From contig NW_014578150.1 in assembly GCF_000485595.1 (NCBI RefSeq), positions 25,927 through 66,619 on the forward strand: 40,693 nucleotides of DNA, read 5' to 3'. Under the pieces are notes generated by a model. It was not told the origin of the DNA. It made no database searches and worked only from the letters and a program-made list of their open reading frames with translations. A program made the translations under genes and the position numbers. This stretch comes from Priapulus caudatus. Its lineage: Eukaryota; Priapulida; Priapulimorpha; Priapulimorphida; Priapulidae. Of this stretch, positions 21,509-34,000 are shown piece after piece (position 1 is the stretch's first letter; the number at the start of each line of letters is the position of its first letter).

Positions 21509-22083
21509 AGTGTCAGTTACAAAAAAACAGGTCAAAAGTTCACAAGTACACAGTACACAATATTGTATGTTTGAAATAAATATGGTAATGTAAAAATAAA
21601 TAAATTTTGTTCTGTTTCTTTTATGCATAATGCCTTGCTTATGTAATTTCTTAAATGTCCTTAAATAAAGTTATATTAACTTAAACTTAAACAAAAAAAT
21701 CCCAATTCCCCAAACATAAAAGTCAGACGTCCCCAAACATGCAAAATAAAATAAACTGCGCACGCACAGTGAGCGAGTTGCAAACGTATTGAGAGCGTAG
21801 TAAGAGCGCAGCGAGAGCTACTTGGACGCACTGAGATCGCACAGAGCGCAGTGGGAGCGCACTGAGCGCATTGAGAGCGCACTGAAGATCAAACTGGGAA
21901 CGCATAGGATCGCAGTGAGAGCGTAATAATCGAGTCAAGAGCGTACTGTAAGCTACATGGTGTCACACCATGGTCACACCACGCCATGGATTTCCATGGA
22001 CTGCGCTTTTCCTCGCGCTTTCATACCTTCAGGTGGCAGTGGGAGCGCGAGCATGATCGCGCGAAGGTGTGACAGGGGTATTA

Positions 22084-24288
22084 TGAAGGTTAATGGGCTC
22101 TTGATTCTACTGCATGCTTGCATGGCTGCAAGCTTGCCTTAAAAAAAGTAACGCCACCAGTTTTGATAAATACATAAACGCTAGTTATACATCGTTATTT
22201 GACAGATTATACACGAATTAAAACCAAGTTTTAGTCATAATTTTATTTTCTTTACAAAAGACACGGCGTTTTCCTTTCACATATAATTTTCAATGCATCC
22301 ACTAGTCTTTAATACACGACTATTGATAGTGACAAGTTCTTTCGTAATAAATAATTGGATGGCAATCAACAACTTTCAGTAAACTATACGTTTAACCGTG
22401 TTATGCCATATTATAACACATACAATCACATATTAATAGATACAGGTTTCCTCAATAATACAAGTAACAAGGGAATTTGTCTTTACTCGAACTTCCTTTC
22501 GAATATATCCCGTTGATTCCATTCTGTGCTAGGTTTCACATACGCACACTCATTAATCAGGTTAGCAAGCTGGAAATTAAATATTTATTTTTGCAGTGCG
22601 GTGGCAATTTCGTTTCACCTCCATTACAGTCTACTACTGGAATCAACGGAATACACAATGGAGAGTAAACTTGTCAAATGTACGGCTAGTTGCATATATA
22701 ACTACCACGATAATTTTGATTATTTTCACAATCATAATTCACATATCGCCCATATATCTGCCAATATAATATCACAAATCGGTTTCCTTACGATTGTTAA
22801 ATGCTTTACCATATACTGGTAAAATAAACAAAAAGAAAAATTCTGATTACGTGTTACATCACTTGACTTTTCTTTCGATCACACGCGCACACACACATTT
22901 ATATACATAAATTACACATAAATAAAATTTGTAAATAAAATTTAAAAATCAAATAAATATTTTAAGCTGTATTTCTCTTTGGAATCGGTAGAAACAACAC
23001 TTTCGTTACAGAACACAACTGAAGCTCTCGAGATATTTCATTTCCGATACGATGCAGTATAAGTGACCTTCAGCCGATTGAATATAATCACAGCCAGGAG
23101 AGACGCTCGCGCAGGTGTCCTACCGTCTAGCGACGAATCGTATATTGCAGAATAATGTGGTGGGAAGCACACACAGTTCGGTGGACTAACACCTAACACA
23201 GTTGGCGGTCAGATAGAACGCACAGAATAATCACGGATACGTGCACGCATTTACTGATGCACGCACACACACGCGCACACGCACGCACACAAGACACCCT
23301 AACATAGGTGTACACTACGTGCAATCGAACTGTCAGGACTAGACGCCGCACAACATCACAGTCACGGTTAGGGCGGATTGTTGTACTGGTGATAGTAGGT
23401 GGGGTGGGGGCGGTGGGGTGTGGGTCATGAAAACCTCAGAAGTAACATATCTACAAATTGGTTGGCGGGAAGTAGACGGACATAACAATAAATCAGGTGC
23501 CGTATGACCTGCGATGCGTACAATCACAATCACAAGCACACGCACAATCAATAACGGGTTGTAGCAAAGAAATAGATATATACATATAGATAGGTGTATA
23601 TCTATTTCTACGGTTTTGTAGATTCTGGAAAAACACACTAACACTCGATACAATGAGTGGAGCGGGCGAGGACATAAATAAATGGGCAAGACAACGCTGG
23701 CAACATGAAAACATAAAATAGTGTGTCACGATAAAGGGAAACACACATGTCCCAGGAGGCCATGTCAGGTCCAATGCAATTTCAGTGAAACGAACCTATG
23801 ATAATTAATATAATATCAACTCCAAAATGTTTGCTGGGTCAGACTACCGACTTTTTACACTGCTTACACAGTACACACGTCTCACGAATGATTGTACCAG
23901 ATACCGCATGGAATACGTATCTAATCAATCAGTACATTTCGCCAGATTGAGTATAATAGACGCTTAGGCATCTTTGCTCCCAAAAACAGGCGTTCGAACG
24001 AGCTTGCCCGTGTCAATGCCAAAACCCTTCATTCTTCACATGATTCTAATGTACATGCAAGTATATTATATTACAATAGTGTGTAGTCGCTACAATTCAA
24101 AAATCGAACACTGTTTCAATATTTGACTCTGCATCGCGAGTTATTATAGATCTTATTTCTCACACTAGAATAAAATTCGGCACCTCATGCAACAGCACAA
24201 GTCATGATCAGTGCGAAGATAGACGATTATCAGTGCGTTAAAAGAATAACAGAAACCAAGTACAGTGGCAAACTGTTTGTACGCAATT
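22084..24288. other. Unassigned stretch between transposon relics, copy B
   Basis: Copy of 9899-12103. No gene recognised; includes the G-rich tract at 23398-23424. Confidence 0.4.
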
Positions 24289-25803
24289 GAACGCTGCTGC
24301 GCGTAGTTAAGAGAGATGGTCCTTATGCTGTGAGGACACGACTGGGGTGGTCAGTGAATGGACCTGTAGGTTACAAGAGTTCAGATGAAACACGTAAGGC
24401 TACAGCTAGGTCTATCCATAGTGCTGTTGGGTTGAAAGAACAAGTTCACAAGTTCGGGAAAATCGAAGGATCGGATATACTTCAGAAAGACAGAGGAATG
24501 TCTATCAACGATAAGAAGGTCCTAGATGTCTGGGAAAGGAATGTCATACAGGAAGGTGCACATTACCAACTACCAGTGCCATTCAAGAAGAAACCGCCTA
24601 GCTTGCCGAATAACAGAGGGACAGCAGAACACCGTTTGCTATCACTGGCAAAGAGATTGCAAAGGGATAAAGTTCTATGTATGAAATACAAACAAGGCAT
24701 AGAGAAGCTGCTCAGAAAGGGCTATGCAGAAGAAGTCTGTGATGAGACATTCAAAACCAAAGACACCACTGTTTGGTATTTGCCACACCATCCCGTCTTG
24801 AGTCCCCAAAAGCCGGACAAGGTAAGAATCGTCTTCGATTGTGCGGCCAAGTAGCAAGGAGTATCTCTGAACGACGTAGTGCTACAGGGGCCGGACCTTA
24901 CTAACAACCTGTGGCACGCATGGCAGACATTGAGGCGATGTTTCATCAGGTAAGAGTGCCTCCAGAAGATCGTGATGTCCTGGTATTTCTGTGGTGGAAG
25001 GATGGGGACTTCCACAAACAACCAATGACGTTCCGGATGTGTGCCCCCTCTTCGGAGGTACATGGAGTCCGAGTTGTTGCAGTTATGCACTTCGTCAAAC
25101 AGCAGGAAATAGTCAAGATGATGGTAAATCCGAAGCAGCAGAGGCCATTCTGCAGAATTTCTACGTCGATGACTGTTTGGTGTCAGTTGAGAGTGAGGAA
25201 ACCGCAGTGAAACTTGCAGTTGATCTGAGGGCTTTGATCAAATTTGAGGGGGGAATGGAGGCTTCAGACTAACTAAATGGCTCAGCAACAAACCATCCGT
25301 ATGAAAGCCTATCGACTCTTATGTGTCTGGTTGAGTCGATTGTCAATGGGCGTCTACTCATTGTAACATCTGATGACGTGCGGGATCAAGAGCCTCTAAC
25401 GCCAAATCATCTACTTCTCCTGAGGCCGAGCAATAATATCCCACTTCACGTGTTCAAAGGGCATGATCTGTATGGGCGTCGACGATGGCGACAGGTACAA
25501 TATCTGGCTGATGTATTTTGGGGCAGGTGGATAAGGGAATATCTACCTACCTTGCAACAGCGCCAGAAGTGGCTGAAAGAGAAAAAGAATCTGGAGGGAG
25601 GGGACGTAGTGCTGATCGTCGATGACCTACCGAGGAAGAAGTCGCGGATTGGAAGGGTAACAGAAACCTTTCCAGGGAAGGACCAGCTCGTGAGACCAGC
25701 AAAGGTGAAGCCTAGCACTAGAACCCTAGTAAGGCTTGTGCAGAAATTAAGTCTTCTGGAAGTGGCTGGAAGCGTAAAGCAAGGAATCATGGAACAGTGT
25801 TAA
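24289..25803 (+). pseudogene. BEL/Pao retrotransposon pol relic, copy B
   Basis: Same broken frames and the same internal deletion as 12104-13618, with one base difference noticed (GAAGAAGTC versus GAAGAGGTC near 24735). The identical deletion junction near 25290 shows the element was already dead before the duplication or haplotype split. Confidence 0.88.
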
Positions 25804-26790
25804 TTTGAATGGATCCACAGTGTAGCAAATGGAAGTTTGAATTTGTGATTGCGTTACTTTCATATGCACGAATATAGATAATGTGATGGAGAGGTGCGAG
25901 CCTAGTGCCACTTCTTGTGAGGTCATAGTAAGGTAACCCATGCTAATATGAGTGTAAACGTTTTTGATAAGTAGTTTATCAAGTAGTCAGATGGATGGTT
26001 GGTTATGACAAGGTTCCACTTCAAGCTACTTCATTATGTCAAAGATTGAATAAGGTGTAACTCACTGGCGAATGGCGAATACTTGCGTTTTGCAGGTAGT
26101 ACATGTATATTAAGACAGACATGTCGGCTTAACATTAGACAGGTATTGTCGTGTATCTATTGTAGTGAAGTCATCCGTTTAGATTTACATGTAGTATGGA
26201 ATGCATAGTTTAGTATAAACCCTGATTATTGTGTTATTTAAAGGTGTAAGAGGCAAGGTAAATTCAAGAAATGTTATTGAAAGAAATTGATATCGTTTGG
26301 TAGATGCTCTGCTATGGCGACGCATTTAAGGGGTCGGGATGTAAGATATAGAATCGGGGTCGCTTTGACTGCGACGTCAGAAGCATAAGTTTGGAGCATA
26401 ACTTTATCTGGCAGACAGATGGCGTGTGTATTGGCGAGCCTCGATTTCAGGAAAGGAGAGTCTCGAGATCAGTGATTTCCAGCAGTAAATTCACGTTTTT
26501 GGTACAAGCCCAATGTTATTGAAACGCATCGTTCGTACTGAACCTGTCGTTCAGTTTTGCACCAGTTTCCAAGAGATGGTATCATAACTCGGCTGTCATC
26601 ATTTTCGCTTTGTTGTTACGAAGAAGAGTCCTACTGTTGGGAATCACTTAGCAGTTAGACATCACACTTCTGATCAAACAATAAGGGCGATCGATATTCA
26701 GGGGAATATGCTGCCTGTCCCCATGTTGCCTACACATACATGTTGAGGATGTGAGAGTCACGTATGGGCATTTACAAGGACTGCAGTGGT
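25804..26790. other. Downstream of BEL/Pao relic, copy B
   Basis: Copy of 13619-14605. Possible polypurine tract and LTR start near 26330; no gene seen. Confidence 0.3.
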
Positions 26791-26907
26791 CCTACAGGTA
26801 CATACTGTTGATGAAACAGTCAGGTGTGAGCACTTACTTAAAGGAAATGTAGCACCTACTGTTGCTTATATGCCAATGCCGTGATAGTCAGGGTTGTGGC
26901 AATTAAC
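26791..26907 (-). pseudogene. Two decayed copies of the C-terminal coding end, copy B
   Basis: 26791-26833 and 26866-26907 correspond to 14606-14648 and 14681-14722. Each ends in a stop on the minus strand after a peptide resembling N-P-D-Y / I-N-G-M-Y-L. Confidence 0.65.
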
Positions 26908-26925
26908 GGGTCTATAGCAACCCCT

Positions 26926-26926
26926 T

Positions 26927-26962
<36 letters not shown>

Positions 26963-26970
26963 ACGCACAC
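26926..26970. repeat. (CA)n microsatellite, copy B
   Basis: Shorter allele of the array at 14742-14850. Confidence 0.97.
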
Positions 26971-27601
26971 GGCAGCACACCCTACAGATACATGCCCCCG
27001 CTGACAGACACGGCAGCACACCCTACAGGTACATGCCCCCGCTGACAGACACGGCAGCACACCCTACAGGTACATGCCCCCACTGACAGACACGGCAGCA
27101 CACCCTACAGGTACATGCCCCCGCTGACAGACACGGCGACGCCCCCTACAGGTACATGCCCCCGCTGACAGACACGGCAGCACACCCTACAGGTACATGC
27201 TCCCACTGACAGACACGGCAGCACACCCTACAGGTACATGCTCCCACTGACTGACACGGCAGCACACCCTACAGGTACATGCCCCCGCTGACAGACACGG
27301 CAGCACACCCTACAGGTACATGCTCCCGGTGACAGACACGGTGACGCACCCTACAGGTACATGCCCCCGCTGACAGACACGGCGACACCCCCCTACAGGT
27401 ACATGCCCCCGCTGACAGACACGGCGACACCCCCCTACAGGTACGTGCCACCGCTGAAAGACACGGCGACGCCCCCCTACAGGTACATGCCCCCGCTGAC
27501 AGACACGGCGACGCCCCCCTACAGGTACATGCCCCCGCTGACAGACACGGCAGCACACCCTACAGGTAGATGCCCCCGCTGAAAGACACGGCGACGCCCC
27601 C
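26971..27601. repeat. 41-42 bp minisatellite in the 3' flank, copy B
   Basis: Fifteen units, ten more than in copy A (ATG marks from about 26990 to 27570 at 41 or 42 bp steps). Variant units carry GTGCCACCG, GCTCCCACTG or TAGATG. On the minus strand most units read GGCATGTACCTGTAG, repeating the gene's last codons. The unit next to the gene has ATCTAC in place of ATGTAC. Confidence 0.95.
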
Positions 27602-28051
27602 CTACAGGTACATGCCGTTGATAAGGTAGTCGGGGTCGTGCACGTTGAGGGGACCGCGCCGTCGCGCGCGTCGCTTGAAGCTGCGCAGCCGGCAGCCGAC
27701 GAACGCGAGCAGCAGCGCGGTGACGGCGAGACCGAGCGAGAGTGCGAGCACCGCGCCCGAGTTCTCGGCGGCCTGAGGCGAGAACACCTCCTCTTCGAGC
27801 TGCACCTGCTGCTCCTGCACGTCCATGTGCAGGTGCACGACCGCCGGCTTGCCCGGCTCCTTCTCCGCCGCCGCCGCCGCGCCGCCCGACGATGCGTTGC
27901 CGGGGGTCACCGATGCAGGGTCTGATGCGGCAGCGGCGACGCCCTCTTGGTGGATGGCACCGCTATCGGCGCCCGTCCGCTCTGGCGGTGGCTGGTTGGC
28001 GGGCGCGTACTCGCGCGGAGGAACGCGTGCTGCCTCCTGCTGGACATCGCC
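27602..28051 (-). CDS. Exon 9: juxtamembrane region, transmembrane helix, cytoplasmic tail
   Basis: 150 codons including TAG. The acceptor ATTATTCGCAG fits phase 0. A Pro/Glu/Ala-rich part is followed by a 24-residue hydrophobic helix (S-G-A-V-L-A-L-S-L-G-L-A-V, ending F-V-G-C), a basic stop-transfer stretch (R-S-F-K-R-R-A-R-R-R) and the end D-P-D-Y-L-I-N-G-M-Y-L. The last residues have hydrophobics at positions 0 and -2, as in class II PDZ ligands (inference). The stop codon lies within the edge unit of the minisatellite. Confidence 0.88.
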   Translation of the reverse strand, partial: GDVQQEAARVPPREYAPANQPPPERTGADSGAIHQEGVAAAASDPASVTPGNASSGGAAAAAEKEPGKPAVVHLHMDVQEQQVQLEEEVFSPQAAENSGAVLALSLGLAVTALLLAFVGCRLRSFKRRARRRGPLNVHDPDYLINGMYL

Positions 28052-31000
28052 CTGCGAATAATGGCAGAGATGCTGTTTGTTAGCAAAGCTAGAGCTCATT
28101 AATGCAAGTGGATTTCGCGTACGACAATATGGTACGTTCTATCCAGTTAAAGACGATCGGCATGCAGAAGCGGAACCGTTTACCTCTGTGCTTAACCTTT
28201 TTTTAAATAACTTTTAATAATTTTTATAATCCCTATCCTAAAAATTTATCCTAATAAATTTTTTTATTATTACTGGTCCTAAATTTGATTTATTATCAAC
28301 ATTCCAATTAGTATTTTATATTATATTTTATTTGTTTTTATTTTTTATTTGAAATAATTCGTTTTTAATAATTTTTAGTAAAACCAGCACGTGAACTCTC
28401 GTGCCACCTCTGAGTACGCTCGTGGTCTACCTGATAGGGTTGCTGCTGATATCCTTGCCCTAGAGTCCCTAACACAGCTCCCCGATTCCCTAACACAGCT
28501 CCCCGATTCCTATCTGGCTGCAGCTGGTTACCTCCGCGGTTACTGTCATGAATAGACTGGTCGTACATGTCGTTGCGCTGGACTCCCTGGGGCTGGTACG
28601 GCGGCAGCTTGTCTTGTGTGCCTATGGCGAAAACAACCAGAAATCAACATCAGACATGCTCAATCAAACTCTCACGTCGGTCGAGCAGATTTATATTTTT
28701 AAGAACTTGTTTTAATATTATTAGTTACAAAGAATGTTGCATCTGACCAGAGACACCTCAAATTATTTATCATTTGCAGCGATTGAACCAATCTGTTAAA
28801 ATCAGGTACATGAAATGTCTTTGAAAAGTCGTTTTATTTCCTTGTTAACTGCCATTTACTTATAATATAATAATAATCTAATATCTAGTTGTTAATAACA
28901 ACAGCAATATATATATCACTATAGGATGTGATCAGCAAATGGCACAATTATTAAAATGGCAGAAATATTTTCCTACAGGCCCAAACTGGAAATGCCAGCT
29001 CACCTCATCGTAAACGAGGAGACATGTTTAAAGATTTTGAACTTTACATTCTCTTTGAACTTCACAGCAGAGAATCACCGCGGTGGAATGCTCGCGACCC
29101 AAATAACTTATACAGACGACCGAACACATGCGCAAATGCTCTACGTACCTTGAAGATTTTGCCCATAGGGGGCGCCATTGCTGTCGTCATTGTCCGCCGC
29201 CTGACCGGCGGCGTAGTGTTGGGCCGGGGAGATCTGGCCGTGAGACTGACTCGCCCCCATCGCCAACTCATGACCTGGTCACCGTCAAGGTAAAAGAACT
29301 CATTAGTATACAGGTAAGAGCATCATTACACGCAAGGTCAGCATTTAGCGATGCAAGCATAAATGTGACCACTTGACCTCACCACAGAGTGCAAGACATG
29401 CAGCTGATTAATTGCGAAGCCAATTAAGAAATTGTCCTGTGAAGTACACATCAGTGTACGGCTACGACGTAATGGGATACAAAATTATTATTCACCATCG
29501 TACCCATTACAACATTACTAATTTCTGTATTTATTATTATCATTATTATTATTATTAATGCATGAGCTACACTGTGTTTAACGAAATCTCACAGCATCAG
29601 TTACAAATACTAGGGGGCGCCTATTTACATGGCGCGTGCCACCGAGAGCCCGCATTATCGAGGACACTGCACAATCGAGACGGGATACGCTACCGGAGTG
29701 CATGGTAGGCTCCGGGGCGGCGAGCGGCCGCGGGCCAAGCTGTGGGCCCTTCTTCCCACCGTGCGTGTTGAGCATGACCGGCTCTTGGGGCGCCGGCACA
29801 CTGCTCTCCCCCTCCCGGCTCACATCCCACCGCGGCGCCGGCTGGCCAGAGACGTCAATCCCTTCCCGGCCATAAAACCTGTTGGCGGAGGAGGAAGGTG
29901 CGGGTTATCGTGTGCACAGTTGATTTCACGAGACGGCGACCTAGATAGCATTGAAATAATCCGAAATTGAAAGAACAACCAAAAATACATACAGCGCCAT
30001 GTTCATGGATCTCTACTGCCACTGCTTATTTATTTGGATTTGGAATTGCACAAGTTACAATTGTACTTGCATTGTATTTGTATTGCTACCCATGTTTGTA
30101 TTGTCGCGGTGATTTCGTGTTCGTTGCACAGTTACTGTAGACGTATTGGTGCGCTAACGACTCCAACTCACTTGTTATCCCAGTTGTTGTAGCTTCCATC
30201 CTGCGAAGAAATATCGTAACGTTGGCCCGCACGATCGCCGTAGCGATAGTCCGGACTCCCCGTGTCCTTGCCGATGTATGGCTCCTTGCCGTTACCGTAG
30301 CGATAGTCAGGACTCCCCGTGTCCTTGCCGATGTATGGCTCCTTGCCGTTACCGTAGCGACCACCGCCGTAGTCGCCGTTGCCGTAACTACCGTAGTTGT
30401 ACGGCGACTTTCGCCCGCCGAAAAAGGAGTCATCGTATCGCGGGCCGGTGTCGATTGGGTACTTGTTCAGGTCGAACAGGTATCCGTCCTTGTACGTGTT
30501 CTTGGCGTCATAGTGGTTGTTGACAGGGTAACTGCTGTACGTGTTGCCCAGACCTATATCTGCAACGTGAGCCAGGACATGTCAAAACGTGAAGGCATAC
30601 TCTCCCAGACATCTAAACCATACAAGAGGTGACATGGCCAGTCTTACATAGGCCTTAATTGCCTAATCAATATGCCTTAATTTCCAGCTATGTTCACTTT
30701 TGACAATCCCAACACAGCCATGCCACGTTTTCACAGCTTGATGTATATGTCTCCAAAGTGAGCAAGTCTATCTGTGTATAGGTACCGCTTATGACACACG
30801 TAATTGACTTCGATTGGTATGACCCCCCTCCAGACCCTCCCCCATCCGTCCATAAACGACGTGCCTTTTGGAATGCCTGAGGCGAACCCTGTGTACTGAA
30901 TAGTTTCTACAGAGGAATTATAAAAAACGACAACCAAGCAGTTATTATCGGAGAGCAATTATCGAGCAAACAACATGACATAGCAACAGGAAATCATATG

Positions 31001-34000
31001 CACACCGCCACCCCCCACCCGCCACAGGATGACTAAGAGAAGATGAGGGATCCGAGATACACTACTTGTCATTCATATGAGATTCTCATGATGCCGGATC
31101 GTGAGAGATGAGGATCATCTCATCTTGAGCACCTCGTCTTGTCTTGTTCTCAGGGAGGAGGAATGTACATCAATTCCATAACAATTGTCTGTTCGGCTTT
31201 GGGTGTCAATTCCCACAATTTCTGGGACCACATTCCTGGGGCCATCATTAGACACATTATAAACACTCATCACTTATCATTCATAAGTCTAAAATGTCAT
31301 AAATTTTGCACGACATTTTACGTTCCTTTAATTATTGCACATGCAAAAGTTATGACACATCAGAATTATAAAGGTGATAACAATTTATGATGATTCTGGC
31401 AACGACCCTTAGACTGACATGGACTCCCATCACACTTAATGCACACCACATCGCACCAAATCACATTTCACAACACGCCACATACAATAGTTATTAGACG
31501 TATTAAACGACAATGACAGTCACAACTATTTACGTTTCCGACAACAGGCCCCTGACTGACACAGACTGCCAGCCGACCAAGTGCCACTCACCTGGGTTGC
31601 CAGGGCAACCGTCTTCGTCGCTTCCGTCCTCGCAGTGCTTGATGCCATCGCAGACATCGTAGATAGCAATGCAGTGGATGTGACCCGTCTCACAGTGGAA
31701 CTGGAACTTGTCACATTCTGCGAAACGATAGTGACGCGTCACGTCGACACCCACGCTCAGCAGTGGCAAGTGATATCGCTTCAAATCGCAACACGCAGAC
31801 AGCAAATACGAACCCGTGCATGTAGTGCACTGCTTAGTGAACTGCTTAGTGCACTGCCGAGTGCACTGCTTAGTGAACTGTTAGTGCACTGATTATCGCA
31901 CTGCTTAGTGCACTGATTATCGCACTGCTTAGTAAACTGCTTAGTGAACTGCTTAGTGAATTGCTAGTGAATTGCTTAGTGCACTGCTTAGTGCACTGCT
32001 GACACATGACCATTGAGATTACAACTGTTTGGGTCTGCTCTCCTCGTTGACATCTGTTGTTTGTGGTAATTTGCTTTTAAAACCAGTACTGAGATACCCC
32101 TTGTTAGCCATGACAGTGTTAAGTGTGCCCACGTGGGGTGCATTAATAATCCTACAGCCATGCTAATTTTCTTAATGCCACCTAAAGTTCCCTCCTACAC
32201 CTCAACTCACTGGTGCTACTGTTACTAGCATTAGGCCAGTTAATCATTTCTTTTTGGAGAAAAGGAAGCAATTCTGTATATAACTCCAGCATGCAACTTT
32301 TATTCTCCACACGAAAAAGCCCAGCTGAAAACTAGTTACCATCTTTATCATGCGGATCCTCCAGCAGTACTTTCACGGTGGTCTTTGTCGTAGTCGGGGC
32401 AGTTGTCGTCGTCGGAGTAATGGTTGTTGTTGGCACAGGTGTTGTTGTCGTGGTTGTAGTTGTTGATGTGCTCGTTGTTGTGGTTGTCGTCATTTTAGAT
32501 AACTTTTGAAGATCTGTTTCATGTTTTGATTCAGCCTAGGGGAAGCAAATAATTGGAAACATTTAAAACATGCGAATCACTAAATATGAGTTTGATCTAC
32601 TTACTCCAACAGGTTATTTGTCGAGAAAAATACATATAGATGAATGTACAAAGTCATTTACGTAATCGGTAATTACCTAAGGCAGGCAGAACCGATTTTC
32701 GTCATCTAATCGAGAGAGCAGCACCTTATGTATCACGCCGGGACAGAGAGGACTAATAATCTGACAGCACAGTAAAGCATCTTTAGTGCTAATGATGTGA
32801 GTTCCCTTCAAGTGGATGGTTTTTACCACTCAGTTAATAAGAGGGTGTGCATTAGTATTGCTGACATCTCATCTGAGTCTTGTGTGCAAAACATGCACGG
32901 TGAGGTTATTGGGTTTAATTTACCTTTAGTTTATCAAGGTGGTACTCGTGAAGATTCATATCTCTCATCATCGTGACATAGCTCGTATGTGGTGTGAACA
33001 GACACTTGCTCGGAATACCACAGTCGAATAAATAACAACTGGAATTGTTCTGAAAGGAAAATTTCATTTACCCATGAATTATTATTTAATATAACTTAGA
33101 ATTATTACGTAGGAAACCAGTCACGACAAAAATTACATGAATGGATGCTTCGCACAGCGACTCGCTCGTTACTGCAAAATGTGAATTCCTGACTTTAAAA
33201 ATCAATAAAATTTTGGCAAGCACGAGCCGCCTCCACACTGTTTATGCAATCGGGCACAATCAGCAGACTTTAACAAAATCCATAAAGCTGATTTTCGTGG
33301 GCGTGATTGGAAACCGTGAATAATATTAATAATAAGAAAGGTCACAATGTAAACATGTATGACGTCTGGTAATTACATAACAATTGTGATTTTTAACGAG
33401 TCTGCTGCAAAGGCCATTCTACGACTCGTGCAAAACAATACATAAAAAACTGTCGGTTGCGCAGCAGAAATAAACAAATATGCCTGTATAGTTTCCTACG
33501 ATACTCATATATATATGCTAACAAGCTGGTTTACATAGGACCCCGAGGGCCAATTCAATGTCGTCATCCTTTCAATGAATGGCATCAGTTTCTAGTCTAC
33601 CTATGTGTAAATAACCAGCAAACTCCACACCACTCTTTATCGCATGCCCAAATGCCTCTCACACTCCTTGTGAATTTTGCAAAACTACACAATTGCGTTG
33701 GACACTACAGCTCCTGTGAGTATGATTGTCTATTCGAATGCAGAGACGACAAAACGGAAACAACCCCACATCTAATCCCCACGTCAAACTACAATACGAG
33801 TAATGTGACCTCTCCTCCATGTTTTCTTCGCAAACATTAGATTACTCGGCGCGTTGCAATGCCCTGATTGGTCTCGCTGGCTCTAAACGACAAGCTCAAT
33901 AGCTTGCATGCCAGAGCTAACCCCTGACCGTCCCTGGATAGTGCTTCACGAAGCTCTACATATATTGATTGCGCAGCATGCACTGTGGGAGTGCATGCTT

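Larger units (their letters stand above)
19651..22080. mobile_element. PIF/Harbinger element, full-length but inactive (copy B)
   Basis: 2430 bp element with terminal inverted repeats of about 80 bp starting TACCCCTGTCACACCTTC at both ends, flanked by TTA (19648-19650 and 22081-22083). A 3 bp TTA/TWA duplication is the hallmark of the PIF/Harbinger superfamily. Inside, left to right: the 239 bp segment also found upstream of COX20, left subterminal repeats, a broken transposase (20382-21508) and right subterminal repeats. A further short match just outside the ends (GAGCCCATTA versus TTAATGGGCTC, offset by 10 bp) means the true outer ends could be slightly further out. Confidence 0.88.
20344..31533. 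repeat. Large direct duplication, copy B
   Basis: Partner of 8159-19002. At its right end the sequence runs on without a break into the LDLa exon of the LRP11-like gene, so this copy is in register with the 5' half of the gene. At its left end it continues into the complete 5' end of the Harbinger element. Confidence 0.97.

Noticed and set aside
27269-27582. Open frames with a 14-residue repeat across the minisatellite (M-P-P-L-T-D-T-A and C-L-S-A-G-A-C-T)
   Set aside because: The 42 bp unit keeps frame by arithmetic. Mixed 41 bp units break the frame and there is no start context or splice support.
26971-27601. Repeat array considered as a CRISPR array
   Set aside because: Units are contiguous 41-42 bp tandem repeats without unique spacers, in animal nuclear DNA.
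33457-33840. 127-codon plus-strand open frame in intron 1
   Set aside because: No recognisable motif, no splice or start context, and composition like the surrounding intron.
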